Source: an uncultured Lachnospiraceae bacterium
Lineage (GTDB): Bacteria; Bacillota; Clostridia; Lachnospirales; Lachnospiraceae
DNA: 32,216 bases
Direction of reading: 5' to 3'
Assembly (NCBI GenBank): GCA_947644545.1
Contig: CANRZW010000041.1
Span: forward strand, 1 to 32,216
In this document: one piece after another, positions 24,512 through 31,733 of the stretch
How positions within the stretch are numbered: position 1 is the stretch's first letter
How the letters are laid out: every line of letters begins with the position of its first letter
Notes under the pieces: model-generated
What the model was told of the DNA's origin: nothing
Seen by the model: the letters and a program-made list of their open reading frames with translations, nothing else
Databases searched by the model: none
Program-made: the position numbers and the translations under genes

Positions 24512-25057
24512 TCAATGATGACCGCGATGGCCTCTGCATCCTCTCCTGCCCGTGCCTGCCTGAACCGGCTGTGCACAGGAATTATCGCAGTATCCGCTGC
24601 TGTGCGCATATCCGCAGTAAGTATGGCCGTCGTGGGTATGCTGCCCTGTCTTCACACATCCCTCTACCGCACAAACCGCAATGCTGTCGCAGGTACCGTC
24701 ACAGTAACCGCTCTCATGATCATACCCGCAGTAACTCTTCCCGTCATGCACATGGTGTCCCGTCTCGGTACAGCCGGATACCGCACAGACTCTGACCGCG
24801 TCACAGGTACCGTCGCAGTAACCGTCCACATGATCGTACCCGCAGTAAGTGCCGCCGTCATGCACATGCCAGCCGACTCTCGTACAATCTTCCACCGTGC
24901 AAACCTCACACAGATGCTCATGATCGTATCCGCATCCCGTGCCTGTCTGTCTGCCATGATGTCCATGAGCCGAGACCGGCATAACAAACACCGTGGAAAC
25001 AAGCATACTCACCAGCCCCAAAACCGCCGCTTTCTTAAGACGCAACCGCATAACCAT
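24512..25057 (-). CDS. Secreted Cys/His-rich repeat protein
   Basis: This 181-residue protein starts with a signal peptide (LRLKKAAVLGLVSMLVSTVFVMPVSA, cleavage probably before HGHHG). The mature part is three repeats of about 38 residues built on CAVxGCxxTGxHxHDGxxYCGYxHxxGYCDGTCD. Cysteine and histidine alternate regularly and the ends are His-rich (HGHHG, RGHRGHH). Such spacing would bind metal ions or form many disulfides outside the cell. AAGGAGG precedes the ATG at 25057, four bases away; a second ATG two codons on is better spaced. I recognise similar uncharacterised Firmicute proteins but no named family. It has its own terminator; no partner gene shares its strand. Metal binding is inference. 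Confidence 0.78.
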   Translation of the reverse strand: MVMRLRLKKAAVLGLVSMLVSTVFVMPVSAHGHHGRQTGTGCGYDHEHLCEVCTVEDCTRVGWHVHDGGTYCGYDHVDGYCDGTCDAVRVCAVSGCTETGHHVHDGKSYCGYDHESGYCDGTCDSIAVCAVEGCVKTGQHTHDGHTYCGYAHSSGYCDNSCAQPVQAGTGRRGCRGHRGHH

Positions 25058-25197
25058 AATCCTCCTTATACACGCAGTCTGTCATGCCGCAGACCGCCTA
25101 TAAAAACACCGTTGTAATTTAACTTCATTCTACCCCCTCTCTTCTGCCCTGTCAAGAGACCCTGGTCCTGCTTCACAGCGAATCTTTAACAAAAATT

Positions 25198-25226
25198 TTC
25201 ACTTTCAGAGTAATCTTTTGTATGAT
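25198..25226 (+). promoter_or_regulatory. Candidate promoter of the first ECF sigma operon
   Basis: TTCACT (25198-25203), a 17-base spacer and TATGAT (25221-25226) precede the sigma gene by about 70 bases. The -35 box is weak, so it could be weakly transcribed or recognised by another sigma. The rest of the 237-base divergent gap shows nothing clear. Confidence 0.45.
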
Positions 25227-25294
25227 AGAATCAGTTATTTCTATTAACAATGGCTGTATAGAGAAACATAAGACAGAAAGCAAGGGACAGACAG

Positions 25295-25816
25295 TTGACC
25301 GACAAAGAACTGATGCAGAAAGTTCATAACAAAAACAGCGACGCGCTGAATACCCTCATTGGCCGCTACTACGATGACATTTACCGCTTCTGCCTGTATC
25401 TGACAGGACAGAAGACGGACTCCTACGATCTCACGCAGGAAGTATTTCTTCGTTTTATCAAGTACATGGATTCTTACCGGCATCAGAATCTCAAAGGGTA
25501 TCTCCTTATGATCGCGCGCAATCTGTGCCGTGACTATTTCTATCACCGGAAGGATACCGTCTGCCTGGAAGACGCGGCTTTCCCCGGCGTGGAAGACCGA
25601 AAGCTGTCGCAGCTTGAAGATTCCCTGCTGCTGCACCAGGCACTGCAGAAACTGCCCGTAAAACAGCGGGAGATCATCGTGATGCGAATCTACGAGGAAC
25701 TGCCTTTTCATGAAATAGCCCGTATTACCGGCTGCAATCTGTCAACAGCCAAATCAAGATACCGTCTGGGTGTCAAAGCCCTGTACAACCTATTGGAGGA
25801 TCCTGATGAAACATAA
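25295..25816 (+). CDS. ECF-family RNA polymerase sigma factor
   Basis: This 173-residue protein has the two ECF domains. Region 2 is ALNTLIGRYYDDIYRFCLYLTGQ to DLTQEVFLRFIKYMDSYR with NLKGYLLMIARNLCRDYFYHR. Region 4 is LQKLPVKQREIIVMRIYEELPFHEIARITGCNLSTAKSRYRLGVKALYNLL. It directs polymerase to a small set of stress or envelope genes. The start is TTG at 25295, with AAGGGA six bases before; the next ATG is six codons later but has no better site. The stop overlaps the membrane-protein gene by 11 bases. That neighbour is the probable regulator, and an ABC exporter follows, so the four genes likely form one operon. Confidence 0.93.
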   Translation: MTDKELMQKVHNKNSDALNTLIGRYYDDIYRFCLYLTGQKTDSYDLTQEVFLRFIKYMDSYRHQNLKGYLLMIARNLCRDYFYHRKDTVCLEDAAFPGVEDRKLSQLEDSLLLHQALQKLPVKQREIIVMRIYEELPFHEIARITGCNLSTAKSRYRLGVKALYNLLEDPDET

Positions 25817-26654
25817 TCTTACGCATTTAATCGGAAAATCAAGAAACCATGCCGCAGGGCGCATCCCGCGTAATGACCGCGCTCTGCGCTCCCTGTTTGC
25901 GGCTGCCGATACCAAATTGCCGATCGACGAGCAGCGCCGGGCCGACACGCTTCTTTTGCTGCAGCATACCTTCCGGCACCGGACCGTGCGCCCCATGCAG
26001 AACAAAAGACTGCTGCTCATACACCTGATCCGTTATACAGACAGAAATCTGCCCGGCATCCACCTGCTCTGCTGTATGGTCATGCTGCTTCTGCTCCTTT
26101 TCATGGGAACCCTGGATATTCCACCGGAGATAAGAGCGCGGATCATGGTGCTCACGTCCATGTTCCTGCCCTGTTTCCTCGTGCTTTTCTCCGCCTTTGA
26201 ATTCCGGCAAGTCTGCTTTACCGGCATGGCGGAGTTACATGGTACCTGCTTCTTCCATGTCAATCAACTTGCGTCGCTGTCTCTTATAACTTCCGGTATC
26301 CTGAATCTGGCCGCCGTATCCGCCGCCATTGTGCTGGTAAGCTTCCAGTGGAAACTGCGTCTGCTGCAGATCGGCCTGTATGTGCTGGTTCCCTTTATCC
26401 TTATGCAATGCGTCTGCTTCGCCTGTATGCTCGCGGAACCGATACGCCGTCATGCCTGGCTCTCCGCCGCCTTCCTGCTGCCGCTGTCCCTGCTGTGCCT
26501 GTCCGTTTCACAACGTCAGACATTATACACGGAATCTGCGCTTTTTCTCTGGGCCGCCGCGCTCTTTGCCGGTATCGTCGTCCTGATTGCAGAGGCGAAA
26601 CTTCTTTTTCACAAAATAAACAAAGGAGAGATCTTATGCACAAACTGGAACTGA
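25806..26654 (+). CDS. Polytopic membrane protein in the sigma/ABC operon
   Basis: This 282-residue protein has a basic cytoplasmic N-terminal part of about 70 residues and then about six membrane helices (HLLCCMVMLLLLLFMG, MVLTSMFLPCFLVLFSAF, ILNLAAVSAAIVLVSF, LLQIGLYVLVPFILMQCVCF, AWLSAAFLLPLSLLCLS, ALFLWAAALFAGIVVLIA). No known family signature is visible. GGAGG lies before the ATG at 25806, inside the sigma gene. Its end overlaps the ATPase start by 19 bases. The position between an ECF sigma factor and an ABC exporter suggests an anti-sigma-like role or an exporter subunit. Neither can be shown from the sequence. Confidence 0.75.
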   Translation: MKHNLTHLIGKSRNHAAGRIPRNDRALRSLFAAADTKLPIDEQRRADTLLLLQHTFRHRTVRPMQNKRLLLIHLIRYTDRNLPGIHLLCCMVMLLLLLFMGTLDIPPEIRARIMVLTSMFLPCFLVLFSAFEFRQVCFTGMAELHGTCFFHVNQLASLSLITSGILNLAAVSAAIVLVSFQWKLRLLQIGLYVLVPFILMQCVCFACMLAEPIRRHAWLSAAFLLPLSLLCLSVSQRQTLYTESALFLWAAALFAGIVVLIAEAKLLFHKINKGEILCTNWN

Positions 26655-27502
26655 CCGACTTGAACAAAACCTTCAAGACCAAAACCGCCGTCCGTGATAT
26701 CAACGTCGGCTTAGAGCACGGCGTCTACGGACTGCTGGGCGAAAACGGCGCCGGCAAGACAACCCTGATGCGGATGCTTTGCGGCATCCTGGAACCGACC
26801 TCCGGCACGATCCTGTGCGACGGCATCCCGATCCGGCAGTTAGGGGGGGAATACCGGATGCTCTTAGGCTACCTTCCCCAGGAGTTCGGCTATTATAAGG
26901 ATTTCACGGCCCTCCGCTTCTTACACTATATGGCGGCTCTCAAAGCACTGCCGGAGGAATATGCCCGCGACAGGATCGAAGAACTGCTGGAGCTTGTGGG
27001 CCTGTCCGCCGAAAAAAAGAACAAACTCAAGACCTTCTCCGGCGGCATGATCCGCAGGATCGGTATCGCCCAGGCGCTCTTAAACGACCCGGAGATTCTC
27101 GTCCTGGACGAACCCACCTCCGGCCTGGACCCCGGCGAGCGCGTCCGCTTCCGCAATATCATCAGCTCTCTGGGCAAAAACAGGCTTGTCCTGCTCTCCA
27201 CCCATATCGTCTCGGATGTGGAATATATCGCAGACAAGATCCTGCTCATGAAAGACGGCAGCCTGATCCATATGGGTGACGAATCCCTGTTCCTGGAAAA
27301 GGCGGCCGGTTGTGTCTGGAAATGCCTCGTCCCGGAGGCGGACGTCGATCTGCTGGACCGGCAGTATGTTATCAGCAATCTGCGCCACCAGGGCCGGGAA
27401 GTGGAGCTTCGCATCGTATCTGACGGGAAACCGACGCCTGATGCGCAGCCGGCAGAGGCAACGCTGGAAGATGCCTATCTGTATCTGATCAAACGACCGT
27501 AA
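26636..27502 (+). CDS. ABC transporter ATP-binding protein
   Basis: This 288-residue ATPase has Walker A GENGAGKTTL, the Q-loop YLPQEFGYY, signature FSGGMIRRIGIAQALL, Walker B ILVLDEPTSGLD and the H-loop LLSTHIVSDV. This is the DrrA/CcmA-like ABC-2 export subfamily, often linked to bacteriocin or drug efflux. The last 80 residues are a variable tail (VPEADVDLLDRQYVISNLRH), typical of exporter ATPases. AAAGGAG precedes the ATG at 26636. It overlaps the upstream membrane-protein gene by 19 bases and is followed by the permease gene 68 bases later, so the pair form one exporter powered in the cytoplasm. The substrate is unknown. Confidence 0.95.
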   Translation: MHKLELTDLNKTFKTKTAVRDINVGLEHGVYGLLGENGAGKTTLMRMLCGILEPTSGTILCDGIPIRQLGGEYRMLLGYLPQEFGYYKDFTALRFLHYMAALKALPEEYARDRIEELLELVGLSAEKKNKLKTFSGGMIRRIGIAQALLNDPEILVLDEPTSGLDPGERVRFRNIISSLGKNRLVLLSTHIVSDVEYIADKILLMKDGSLIHMGDESLFLEKAAGCVWKCLVPEADVDLLDRQYVISNLRHQGREVELRIVSDGKPTPDAQPAEATLEDAYLYLIKRP

Positions 27503-27570
27503 CTACTTTGTCCGAGAGCATTATGAACCGCACGCACTCTCAGGCACCATATAAGAGGAGGATAACGATC

Positions 27571-28791
27571 ATGCGTCTCTATAAAATGGAATTATACAAA
27601 TTATGTCACAAGAAATCCTTTCTTGCAGGCTTACTCTTTGTCCTGCTCCTTGGCCTGTTCTTCTTCCTGCAGGACTTACAGGGCGAATACTGTGTTGTCA
27701 ACGGCGTGGAATACACCGGTCTGGAGGCGGTCAGAATGAACCGCCGGATCACGGAAGAATTCGAGGGCGTACTGACTGATGAAAAGGTAGCCCGTATTCT
27801 GGACAAATACGGTTTTCCCCAGGGAAAGCCGGACGATTATAACCGCCTGGAGGGCAATTTCCTCAATAATTTCATTATGGAATACGCTTCTGACGGCTAT
27901 AACAACGGCTGGGACGATTATCGTCCGGCTACGAAAGCCATCCCTTTGGCCGAAACCGAGCTGGGACAATATCACGATACCGCCGGCATGGAAATTTACT
28001 TCGGATACTTTGCCGGATGGGATCAGTTCTTAAACATGCTGGGCACGCTGATGCTGGGCGCCAGTATGTTGATCCTGTATATCGTCTCCGTCGTCTTCTC
28101 GGAGGAAGAGCAGACCGGCATGAAGCCTCTGCTGTTTACCACCAAGGAAGGCCCCTCTTCCGATACCCTGGCCAAGATCGCAGCGGCTTTCAGCGTGTCG
28201 TTCGGTGTCTGGCTGCTTTCGACCTCCTTCTGCCTACTTCTCCACGCCATTGTATACGGAATCGACGGTCTTGACTGCATCGCCGGCCTGATCACACACT
28301 GGTGGTTTTTCCCTGTTCCGGTCCTGATGCAGTCCACCGGCATATATCTGGCAGAAGTACTGCTTGTAAGCCTGCTTGGCATCCTGGAGCTTTGTGCCAT
28401 TACGATCTGTATTTCTGCCCACTGCCGCAGTTCCTTTCACGCCGTTGTGGCCGCAGGCATCTTCTATGCGCTGCCTTTTCTGGGCTTCGCGCTGCAACAA
28501 AGCCTGAGAGCCCTGCTGATGATCCTCTCCGTCGACCGCGCGCCGCACGCTGCTTTCCTCACCCTGTGTGCATGGTTCTTCTATCTGCTGAGCTGTCTGA
28601 TCTATTCCTCACCGGTCTATCTGCTGATCTGCCGCGATGTCCTGATAGAAATCTCACGGATCCGCTACGGCAGTCTGAACGATGGAAACGGCATGGCAGC
28701 TGTCTATACCACGCTGGCGATCGCCATCATCCTGCTTCTGTTCTGCATGGTGACCGCTTTCAGACGTTATAGACAGATCTGCCGGGTATAA
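27571..28791 (+). CDS. ABC-2-type exporter permease
   Basis: This 406-residue protein starts MRLYKMELYKLCHKKSF, a typical amphipathic entry, then a first membrane helix. A large external loop of about 130 residues follows (about 40-150). Six or so further helices are LGTLMLGASMLILYIVSVVF, FGVWLLSTSFCLLLHAIVY, YLAEVLLVSLLGILELCAITICIS, VVAAGIFYALPFLGFAL, LCAWFFYLLSCLIYSSPVYLL and TTLAIAIILLLFCMVTAF. GAGGAGG lies nine bases before the ATG at 27571; an earlier in-frame extension to 27508 has no such site. It partners with the ATPase before it. Substrate unknown, but peptides or lipids are usual for this type. Confidence 0.88.
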   Translation: MRLYKMELYKLCHKKSFLAGLLFVLLLGLFFFLQDLQGEYCVVNGVEYTGLEAVRMNRRITEEFEGVLTDEKVARILDKYGFPQGKPDDYNRLEGNFLNNFIMEYASDGYNNGWDDYRPATKAIPLAETELGQYHDTAGMEIYFGYFAGWDQFLNMLGTLMLGASMLILYIVSVVFSEEEQTGMKPLLFTTKEGPSSDTLAKIAAAFSVSFGVWLLSTSFCLLLHAIVYGIDGLDCIAGLITHWWFFPVPVLMQSTGIYLAEVLLVSLLGILELCAITICISAHCRSSFHAVVAAGIFYALPFLGFALQQSLRALLMILSVDRAPHAAFLTLCAWFFYLLSCLIYSSPVYLLICRDVLIEISRIRYGSLNDGNGMAAVYTTLAIAIILLLFCMVTAFRRYRQICRV

Positions 28792-28911
28792 CCGGATATC
28801 CTGTCATATTCTGCCGTCCAAAAGCAGGATCGGCACAAACGTTGAATCGCTCTCGAAATTTTCATCTAACACGTGGCGGCACGCTATTTGCAGGCACTCC
28901 GGCCAGTCTCC

Positions 28912-30147
28912 TTATAACTCCCTGAACACCACCGTCGCCTTGTCATTTGCTTCTCCGTTCCACAGCTGCCGCTCCTCACCGTCTTGCAGGGCGGAAATAT
29001 CCCGCTCCGTAATTTCAAACATAATGCCGTTCCACGTATACGCAATTCCATACGTGCGCTGATCCTCTCCGGTAAAATAAAAGATCACACTTCGTCCCAC
29101 CAGTCCGTCATCATACTGCAGATAATAGACATGCACCTTATCATAGGCTGACCCTACCTTATTCTTCATAACTTCTGCCGCAGCGGCCTGCAGCTGCAAA
29201 ATCCGTTCCTGCACCTCCTCCATCGTCAACGCCTGTCCTTCTCTGAGTATGTCCTCACCGGAATACGTCGCGTTGATCAGATGCCCGTCCTGCGCATCGA
29301 TATTGAAATAATAATATTTATGGCTGATAATATTGGTCCAGTTGACACAATAGTCTGCCCTTCTTCCTTCTTCCGGTTCATTATAGTAGGAATTCTGTTC
29401 AAATCCTTCCACCGTGACATCAAAGATATCCTTAAGTTTCTGTCTGGCGATCTCGATAGCCCGCTCCTCGCTGATCCCGCCGCCTTCCACATTCTCATCG
29501 ATCGCCGCCTGCTCCTGTGCTTCTTCCTGCGCAATCTCCTCCGCATGTTCTTCGGCATATGCTTCCGAATAGGCATAATCTCTCTTCACAAGGAAATCAA
29601 TGATCTGCAGCATCTCCTCATCCGTCAGTTCCCTCTCCGGCAGCCGGAAGGTTGACTCAGGCACAAGATAACAGAACTCATAGCCTGACGCCTCCGCTTC
29701 ATTCGCCGCCTGTGGAACCTCATTCTCCGGAAAGAAGCCTTCCTGATACTTCTGTGCCAGCGCCTGGTATCTGGCCTCTTCCTGTTCCGTATAAGCTCTG
29801 GAAAAGCCGTCCGCCGCTGTCTTCTGTTCTTTCACGGTATCCACATACGTCTCCTTCTCCTCCGCAGACATCCCCTCCATCCGCTCCCGTACCAGGGAAT
29901 TGACAAGCGCCTTTACCGGAACCGCCACGATACCGATTACGACAAGAGCGATTGCTGCCGCTGCCAGATTCTTCCGCCAGCCCGCTTCCTGTCCCTTCCT
30001 GCGTCTCCCGGACTTTCCGCTTTTGCTATTCTGTTTTTCCAAAGGGATTCCGTTCTTCCTTTCCTTCACATTCCTGATCACTGCCATTTTCTCATCTTCC
30101 GTCATACAGATACCGCTGACCGCATCTCTCAATTCTTCTGCTCTCAT
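28912..30147 (-). CDS. Membrane-anchored probable anti-sigma factor
   Basis: This 411-residue protein has a short cytoplasmic N-terminal part with a basic segment (SGKSGRRRKGQEAGWRKN), one membrane helix (LAAAAIALVVIGIVAVPVKAL) and a large external part. That part includes acidic helices with an EEHAEEIAQEEAQEQ run and a PepSY-like module (ISEERAIEIARQKLKDIF, then YFNIDAQDGHLINATYSG). Similar proteins follow ECF sigma factors as cognate anti-sigma factors. It starts 48 bases after the second sigma gene, on the same strand. The ATG at 30147 follows AGGAG; an in-frame start at 30171 is before that site. A zinc-binding ZAS motif is not obvious, so anti-sigma action is inferred from context. Confidence 0.75.
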   Translation of the reverse strand: MRAEELRDAVSGICMTEDEKMAVIRNVKERKNGIPLEKQNSKSGKSGRRRKGQEAGWRKNLAAAAIALVVIGIVAVPVKALVNSLVRERMEGMSAEEKETYVDTVKEQKTAADGFSRAYTEQEEARYQALAQKYQEGFFPENEVPQAANEAEASGYEFCYLVPESTFRLPERELTDEEMLQIIDFLVKRDYAYSEAYAEEHAEEIAQEEAQEQAAIDENVEGGGISEERAIEIARQKLKDIFDVTVEGFEQNSYYNEPEEGRRADYCVNWTNIISHKYYYFNIDAQDGHLINATYSGEDILREGQALTMEEVQERILQLQAAAAEVMKNKVGSAYDKVHVYYLQYDDGLVGRSVIFYFTGEDQRTYGIAYTWNGIMFEITERDISALQDGEERQLWNGEANDKATVVFREL

Positions 30148-30195
30148 TGATCCCGCTCCTTCCTGAAACACCTGACGCCTTGTATCCTTATCTCC

Positions 30196-30675
30196 TTATA
30201 TCTTCTCCGACGGCAGCGCACCGTCTCCATAGAGCGACAGTTTCAGGCACTCTCTGCCCCGCTGCATCCGCTTCTTCACCGCATTCAGGGTGATGCCCAG
30301 CATCTGCGCAATCTCCACCGCTTTATATCCTTCTATATAATGCAGATAGATCACCGCCTTCAACTTGTCGGGCAGATTCATCAGCTCCGCCAGGACTTCA
30401 CTCTGTTCGGGAAATTCACAATACTTATCCACATCCTCCCATTGCACCGAAGGATGCCTGCTCCTGCTCCTGTGCACATCCATACATCTGTTGGCCGCCA
30501 CCCGCAGCAGCCACGCCTTCTCATGCTCTTTGTTCCGAAACTCTGCAGAATGCTCCATATATCTGCAGAACGTATCCTGCACTGCATCCTGGGCATCCTG
30601 TTCATGGCATAACAGTACCATACATGCCCTGAAAAGCATATCACCGTATTCCATAACCGCTTCTTCCACTCTCAA
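30196..30675 (-). CDS. ECF-family RNA polymerase sigma factor, second copy
   Basis: This 159-residue protein has region 2 (EYGDMLFRACMVLLC, DAVQDTFCRYMEHS, WLLRVAANRCMDVHRS) and region 4 (LPDKLKAVIYLHYIEGYKAVEIAQMLGITLNAVKKRMQRGRE). A start at TTG 30675 is preferred: a strong GGGAGGTGA lies ten bases upstream. A GTG at 30714 gives 13 more residues but lies before that site. It is upstream of the membrane-anchored probable anti-sigma gene, the usual order for a sigma/anti-sigma pair. It is not closely similar to the sigma at 25295 beyond the family motifs. Its targets are unknown. Confidence 0.9.
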   Translation of the reverse strand: MRVEEAVMEYGDMLFRACMVLLCHEQDAQDAVQDTFCRYMEHSAEFRNKEHEKAWLLRVAANRCMDVHRSRSRHPSVQWEDVDKYCEFPEQSEVLAELMNLPDKLKAVIYLHYIEGYKAVEIAQMLGITLNAVKKRMQRGRECLKLSLYGDGALPSEKI

Positions 30676-30859
30676 CTGTCCGTCACCTCCCGCTCTTAAC
30701 TTTATGGAAACCACTTCCGATCATATCCTCACAGCTCACTTCCGAAATGCTCCTCCAGTTCCCATTCTATCAAAACCTTCGCTACACTCCAATGCCCCGC
30801 GTATGCTTCCCTTGTCTGCCTTGTTATATAGAACACGCATTCATCCGTTAAAAGGTGAC

Positions 30860-30893
30860 AAAAAAAAGACTGCACCGCCCATGGCACAGCCTT
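30860..30893 (-). terminator. Intrinsic terminator of the collapsed sugar locus
   Basis: On the minus strand AAGGCTGTGCC (30883-30893) pairs with GGTGCAGTCTT (30866-30876), with three G-U pairs, and is followed by a run of eight T. It lies 43 bases past the stop codon of the isomerase-like remnant. The 260 bases from 30676 to 30935 contain no other gene. Confidence 0.75.
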
Positions 30894-30935
30894 CTCTTCT
30901 ACTTTCCTTAGAAATATCTTTTCAGAAATATCTGC

Positions 30936-31085
30936 TTAAAAATATTCTCTTAAAAACACCGCCCGTTTCAAAGCCTGCTCCGGCTCCTTCGCATAAGCCT
31001 CCACGCTGACCAGACCGTCATAATCTGTATCCTGCAGATCTGTTCCTCCTCCAGCTTCCCCACGATCAGCACCGGTGAACCCCAT
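30936..31085 (-). pseudogene. C-terminal remnant of a sugar-phosphate isomerase/epimerase-like protein
   Basis: The 49-codon frame ends with YDGLVSVEAYAKEPEQALKRAV and FLREYF. That is the usual end of the xylose-isomerase-like TIM-barrel family, in which GYDGxVSVE marks the last strand and the following helix closes the barrel. Such proteins are about 270-300 residues long; only the last one or two elements remain. The ATG at 31085 is fortuitous. The gene is cut upstream and its neighbour is the regulator fragment. A strong terminator follows, as if it had ended an operon. Confidence 0.6.
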
Positions 31086-31125
31086 CCCCCTTCTCCAGAG
31101 ATTCCATGGTCAGGGGGAATCATAT

Positions 31126-31332
31126 TCACGCTGCTCTTCGCTGCGTAAGCTCCATCAGCATTCTGTTATAGAAAGGGTCGTTCCGCTTGGTGGTCGGAGA
31201 ACAGATCAGGTTGATATACTTGTTTCTCACAATAGGCGCTACATAGGTTCCTTTTCCCTCATACTTGACAAGAAGTCCCTCTGAGACCAGCTGATTGATC
31301 ACTTCTCCGATCCGCATTTTTGTTAAAAACAC
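31126..31332 (-). pseudogene. Fragment of a GntR/LacI-type sugar regulator
   Basis: The 68-codon frame reads RIGEVINQLVSEGLLVKYEGKGTYVAP, the second half of a GntR winged helix (recognition helix and wing). It continues with KYINLICSPTTKRNDPFYNRML, the first strand of a periplasmic-binding-protein-like domain. Regulators with this layout (AraR-like) control sugar operons. The first part of the DNA-binding domain is missing, an in-frame TGA lies just upstream, and the ligand domain stops after about 30 residues. It is non-functional. Confidence 0.6.
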
Positions 31333-31357
31333 GCTAATTCAACGACGCATTTTTGTT
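31313..31357 (+). repeat. 12-bp direct repeat, period 33, at the regulator fragment boundary
   Basis: CGCATTTTTGTT occurs at 31313-31324 and again at 31346-31357. It spans the broken 5' end of the regulator fragment. It may mark a deletion joint or be chance in a T-rich region. Confidence 0.4.
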
Positions 31358-31503
31358 TATTTTTACATATTTTTGTTGTGCTTTAGGTTAAACCAATAGT
31401 CGTTTTGTACATTTGCACTTTATTGGGAATTTTAAGGAAACCGGGATCGGTATAGATCGGAAAAAGAAAGCAGGCAGCAGGTGCGAAAAATTTTTTTAAG
31501 ATC

Positions 31504-31532
31504 TTGCATCCTGTCCCCATTTATGCTATAAT
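31504..31532 (+). promoter_or_regulatory. Predicted promoter of tRNA-Trp
   Basis: TTGCAT (31504-31509), a 17-base spacer and a perfect TATAAT (31527-31532) precede the tRNA by about 40 bases, as expected for a strong stable-RNA promoter. The region from 31333 to 31503 is T-rich and holds no gene. Confidence 0.8.
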
Positions 31533-31570
31533 ACAATTCGGCGGTTTGAAAGAGCTTAACCGCAATCCAT

Positions 31571-31641
31571 AGGGGCATAGTTCAAAGGTAGAACAGTGGT
31601 CTCCAAAACCATCGATGTGGGTTCGATTCCTACTGCCCCTG
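31571..31641 (+). tRNA. tRNA-Trp (CCA anticodon)
   Basis: The acceptor arms AGGGGCA and TGCCCCT pair fully. The D arm is GTTC/GAAC, and the anticodon stem GTGGT/ACCAT holds the loop CTCCAAA with anticodon CCA at 31603-31605. The T arm is GTGGG/CCTAC with TTCGATT. The discriminator base is G, as in bacterial tRNA-Trp. The 3' CCA is not encoded. It decodes UGG. Confidence 0.95.
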
Positions 31642-31677
31642 CTATTTTTTCTAAAGTAAACGAGCTTAGCTCGACGG

Positions 31678-31704
31678 AGAATCCTGCAGGCAGGATTCTT
31701 TTTT
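31678..31704 (+). terminator. Intrinsic terminator after tRNA-Trp
   Basis: AGAATCCTG (31678-31686) pairs with CAGGATTCT (31691-31699) around a four-base loop, followed by a T-run. A small GC hairpin (CGAGC/GCTCG) lies just before it at 31661-31673. Confidence 0.85.
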
Positions 31705-31733
31705 ATGTCATACAGAAAGGAATACATACCGAT

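Noticed and set aside
30365..31009. 214-codon frame on the plus strand across the second sigma gene and the sugar scar
   Set aside because: It runs antisense to a clear ECF sigma factor and through a terminator; composition is non-protein-like.
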